NCBI GenBank assembly: GCA_020249435.1
Contig: JADCFQ010000018.1
Coordinates: 1-64,000, forward strand
DNA length: 64,000 nucleotides
From: Roseomonas sp.
GTDB taxonomy: Bacteria; Pseudomonadota; Alphaproteobacteria; Acetobacterales; Acetobacteraceae
Reading direction: 5' to 3'
Positions 61,732 through 64,000 of the stretch are shown one piece after another. How positions within the stretch are numbered: position 1 is the stretch's first letter; every line of letters starts with the position of its first letter. The translations under genes and the position numbers were made by a program. Under the pieces are notes generated by a model. That model did no database searches, was not told where the DNA came from, and was given only the letters and a program-made list of their open reading frames with translations.

Positions 61732-63158
61732 TGCCGCTGCCCTGGATCATGGTGTTTTTCCCTTGGGTGGGCGCGCTGGTTCTGCTGGCCTTGCCGAGGC
61801 TCCGTATCGCGGCGGCGGTCAATATCGGCTGCGCGGTTGTTTCCTTTGCATTGGCGCTGGCGCTGTTCACCCTGCCGCATGGCGAACAGGGTTGGACACG
61901 GATTGACGCGCTGAACCTGCCCTTTGTCTTGCTGGCGTCGTTTGTCGCTTTGACCACCTCGATTTTCTCGGCGGCCACGCTGGCGGCAGAGGGGTTCGAC
62001 CATTGGCGCATCCGCGCTTATCACGGCGCCTTTCAGGTGTTTCTCGGCGCGCAATACCTTGCCCTGCTGTCGGATAATCTTGGCGTGCTGTGGGTAGCGA
62101 TTGAAATCGCAACACTCGCGAGTGTGCTGATGGTGGCGGTGCATCGCACGCCGGCGGCGATGGAAGCGGCGTGGAAATTCTTCATGCTGTGCGGCTTTGG
62201 CATTGCGCTGGCGTTGTTCGGCACCATCCTGCTCTATTCCGCCGCGCAAGCCTTGCTGGATGCGGAAAGCGGGCTATCCTGGGTGGCGCTGAAGCGCGTG
62301 GCAGCGCGGTGTGATGCGGATACGCTGAACCTCGCTTTCGTTTTTTTGTTGGTGGGCTATGGCACCAAGGCGGGGCTGGTGCCGTTGCATTCATGGCTGC
62401 CCGATGCGCATGCGGAAGGCCCGATTGCGATTTCCGCTGTGCTATCGGGGCTTTTGTTGAATGCTGCCATGCTGGCGGTACTCCGCGCCAAGGCGATTGT
62501 CGGCGCGCATCCGGATACGCTGGCGGTTGGGCCTTTACTGATGGCGCTGGGGCTGGCTTCTGTGCTGCTGGCATCGCTCGCGCTGTGGCGGCGGCGTGAT
62601 GCAAGGCGATTTTTCGGCTGGAGTTCGATTGAACATATGGGCATCGCCGCCTTTGCCTTCGGGATTGGCGGCCCGGCGGCGACGCTCGCCGGCTTGCTGC
62701 ATATGATCGGGCATTCCTTGGTGAAAAGCGCGATCTTTTTCGGCATTGGCCGCGCGGCGCAGCAAAAGGGCAGCCAGAAACTCGCGGATATTTCGGGGCT
62801 AGTGGCGAGTGATCCCTGGCTCGGCTGGGGGCTTGCCTTGGCGATTGGCGCCATCGCCGGGCTGCCGCCTTTTTTACTGTTCGCGTCTGAATACGCCGTG
62901 TTGAATGCCGCCATGGCCGCGCAGCCCTGGCTTGCTGTGGTGCTGGCGCTTGGCCTGGTGGTGGCGATGACGGCGTTGATCCACACGCTGCAAGCGCTTT
63001 GTTTTGGTACGGCAACGCCTGATGTGGCGCCCGCTGGTCACGGCCTTGCCGTGCTGGTGCCGCTTTGGCTGCATCTGGCGGTGGCGCTGCTGCTGGGGCT
63101 CGCCATGCCGGCGCTTTTCAGCAGTTTCCTCAAGGCAGCGGCGGGGATGATCGGATGA
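61728..63158 (+). CDS. hyfF: Hydrogenase-4 component HyfF-like proton-translocating subunit (NuoL/M/N-like)
   Basis: A 476-residue membrane protein with about 14 helices, belonging to the Mrp/Nuo antiporter-like family. Segments: ALLSDNLGVLWVAIEIATLASVLMVAVHRTPAAMEAAWKFF (conserved Glu of helix 5), GYGTKAGLVPLHSWLPDAHAEGPIAISAVLSG (Lys and His of the proton channel), and GWSSIEHMGIAAFAFGIG. It should pump or exchange ions driven by the electron-transfer arm. It overlaps both its neighbours by 4 nt. Confidence 0.9.
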   Translation: MMPLPWIMVFFPWVGALVLLALPRLRIAAAVNIGCAVVSFALALALFTLPHGEQGWTRIDALNLPFVLLASFVALTTSIFSAATLAAEGFDHWRIRAYHGAFQVFLGAQYLALLSDNLGVLWVAIEIATLASVLMVAVHRTPAAMEAAWKFFMLCGFGIALALFGTILLYSAAQALLDAESGLSWVALKRVAARCDADTLNLAFVFLLVGYGTKAGLVPLHSWLPDAHAEGPIAISAVLSGLLLNAAMLAVLRAKAIVGAHPDTLAVGPLLMALGLASVLLASLALWRRRDARRFFGWSSIEHMGIAAFAFGIGGPAATLAGLLHMIGHSLVKSAIFFGIGRAAQQKGSQKLADISGLVASDPWLGWGLALAIGAIAGLPPFLLFASEYAVLNAAMAAQPWLAVVLALGLVVAMTALIHTLQALCFGTATPDVAPAGHGLAVLVPLWLHLAVALLLGLAMPALFSSFLKAAAGMIG

Positions 63159-64000
63159 TGGGGCCGGCTTCCAGCCTGATCCGCAGCGGCAATCCGCAAG
63201 ATGCTAGGCCTTATGAGCGGTTTTTGCTTTCCCCCACTGCCTGGGGGCAATTGCCGGCGGCCTTGCAGCAGGAACCCGATTTGGCGCTGCTCGGGCTTTG
63301 GGCGGATGCAACGCAGGTGCATGCCTGCTTCCTGCATGAACCAGGCAATGAAGCCGTGCTGGCTTCAACCCCAGCCGCCGGCTGGAATTACGCAGCACTT
63401 TCGCCAGCGCGTCCCGGTGCGGTGCGCTTTGAACGCATGATCCTGGAATTATGGGGCCATCACGCGGAAGGCGCTGTGGATCTGCGCCCCTGGTTGGATC
63501 ATGGCCGCTGGAATTTGCGCCGGCCGCTTGCCGCCAAGCCAATTCCTTTTGCAGGAGAAGCGCCGCAGCCGGAATTTCTGCCAACGGAGGGTGATGGCAT
63601 TCACCAAATTCCGGTCGGCCCGATTCATGCCGGCGTGATCGAACCCGGACATTTCCGCTTTTCTGTCCAGGGAGAAGCCGTTGTGCGCCTGGAACAGCGC
63701 CTTGGCTATAAGCATAAGGGTACGCTTTCGCTGATGTTGGGCACCTCCCCCCGGGCGGCGGTGCGTTATGCGGCGCGGCTTTCGGGCGATACCACGGTGG
63801 CGCATTCCTGGGCCTTCTCTGCGGCGGTGGAGGCAGCGCTTGGTGTCACGCCGCCGCCACGCGCGCTGCATTTGCGCGCACTGATGCTGGAATTGGAACG
63901 TATCCATAATCATCTCAATGATTGGGGTTTTGTCTGCAATGACGCGGCCTTTGCCTACCCCCATGCGCGTTGCGGCTTGCTGCGCGAAGGTGTGCTGCGT
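63155..64000 (+). CDS. hyfG: HyfG/HycE-like large subunit lacking the NiFe cysteines, partial (runs off right edge)
   Basis: The first 282 residues are visible, from ATG 63155 overlapping hyfF by 4 nt. An N-terminal NuoC-like part (about 1-125, ending near VDLRPWLDHGRW) is followed by the NuoD/hydrogenase-like part: PVGPIHAGVIEPGHFRFSV (about 153-171), LEQRLGYKHKGT, and LRALMLELERIHNHLNDWGF. In NiFe hydrogenases such as HycE a CGIC motif follows (RVCGICGFAHS); here the aligned segment is RLSGDTTVAHS, with Ser210 and Thr213 in place of the two cysteines. The NiFe site therefore cannot form in the usual way. The C-terminal cysteines lie outside the window. A complex-I-related redox function is inferred. 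Confidence 0.85.
   Translation, partial: MMGPASSLIRSGNPQDARPYERFLLSPTAWGQLPAALQQEPDLALLGLWADATQVHACFLHEPGNEAVLASTPAAGWNYAALSPARPGAVRFERMILELWGHHAEGAVDLRPWLDHGRWNLRRPLAAKPIPFAGEAPQPEFLPTEGDGIHQIPVGPIHAGVIEPGHFRFSVQGEAVVRLEQRLGYKHKGTLSLMLGTSPRAAVRYAARLSGDTTVAHSWAFSAAVEAALGVTPPPRALHLRALMLELERIHNHLNDWGFVCNDAAFAYPHARCGLLREGVLR

Noticed and set aside
1-64000. CRISPR arrays, rRNA genes and prophage structural genes
   Set aside because: No regularly spaced repeats, ribosomal RNA sequence or phage-type gene order was seen on either strand.

Overview
The window reads as chromosomal DNA of a high-GC, motile alphaproteobacterium, most likely a member of the Acetobacteraceae (Roseomonas-like). The placement rests on the flbT/flaF pair beside short flagellins, the Lrp - trxB - LysR order, five orphan TctC/Bug solute receptors, and 60-65% GC by eye. 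This is inference from gene content, not from a marker-gene tree. A truncated transposase start lies on the extreme left edge. The genes are mostly housekeeping, with a scattered catabolic layer and three lower-GC or foreign-looking patches (left edge, 35.7-37.1 kb, 48.7-49.7 kb).

Layout. 0-12 kb: a racemase-fold protein lacking both expected cysteines, a JmjC/cupin oxygenase with three envelope proteins, a lone LutA-like protein, SirB1-like, HemW and RidA proteins, two small conserved genes, a cold-shock gene with tandem terminators, then a TctC / Ldh-type dehydrogenase pair and an alpha/beta hydrolase. 12-16 kb: efp, then two tandem flagellin genes with flbT and flaF. The flagellin leaders share an upstream 20-bp box and each has its Shine-Dalgarno tract folded in a small hairpin ending at the start codon. 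16-32 kb: cytochrome b561, a DUF429-like protein, Lrp/trxB/LysR, four more TctC receptors, rhodanese, glutathione transferase, class III aminotransferase, VOC protein, Cfa and a CoA-transferase.

32-48 kb: a compact minus-strand operon iscS - fdx - tenA - mnmA followed after 15 nt by an elongator tRNA-Met gene; a 749-residue protein joining an HTH-like N-terminus to a cysteine-less formylglycine-generating-enzyme fold; an iron-type ABC binding protein, HpcH aldolase, YghU-type GST, ArsC/YffB-like protein, a KefC-type antiporter and the gatCAB operon. 48-60 kb: ruvX, pyrB, a low-GC insert carrying a Nudix gene, a dihydroorotase-like gene lacking its metal ligands (probably the non-catalytic partner of PyrB), plsY, dprA, topA, rnr, a Ctp-type protease and rpmG with its terminator. 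60-64 kb: hyfC-hyfE-hyfF-hyfG-like genes encoding membrane and large subunits of a complex-I/hydrogenase-4-like assembly. The large subunit lacks the N-terminal CxxC pair that binds the NiFe centre, so it is more likely an energy-converting-hydrogenase-related (Ehr) complex than a hydrogenase. The window ends inside this gene.

The observations I rank highest are the cysteine-less Hyf-like complex, the paired flagellin leader structures next to flbT, the HTH/pseudo-FGE fusion, and the pseudo-dihydroorotase separated from pyrB by a low-GC insert.
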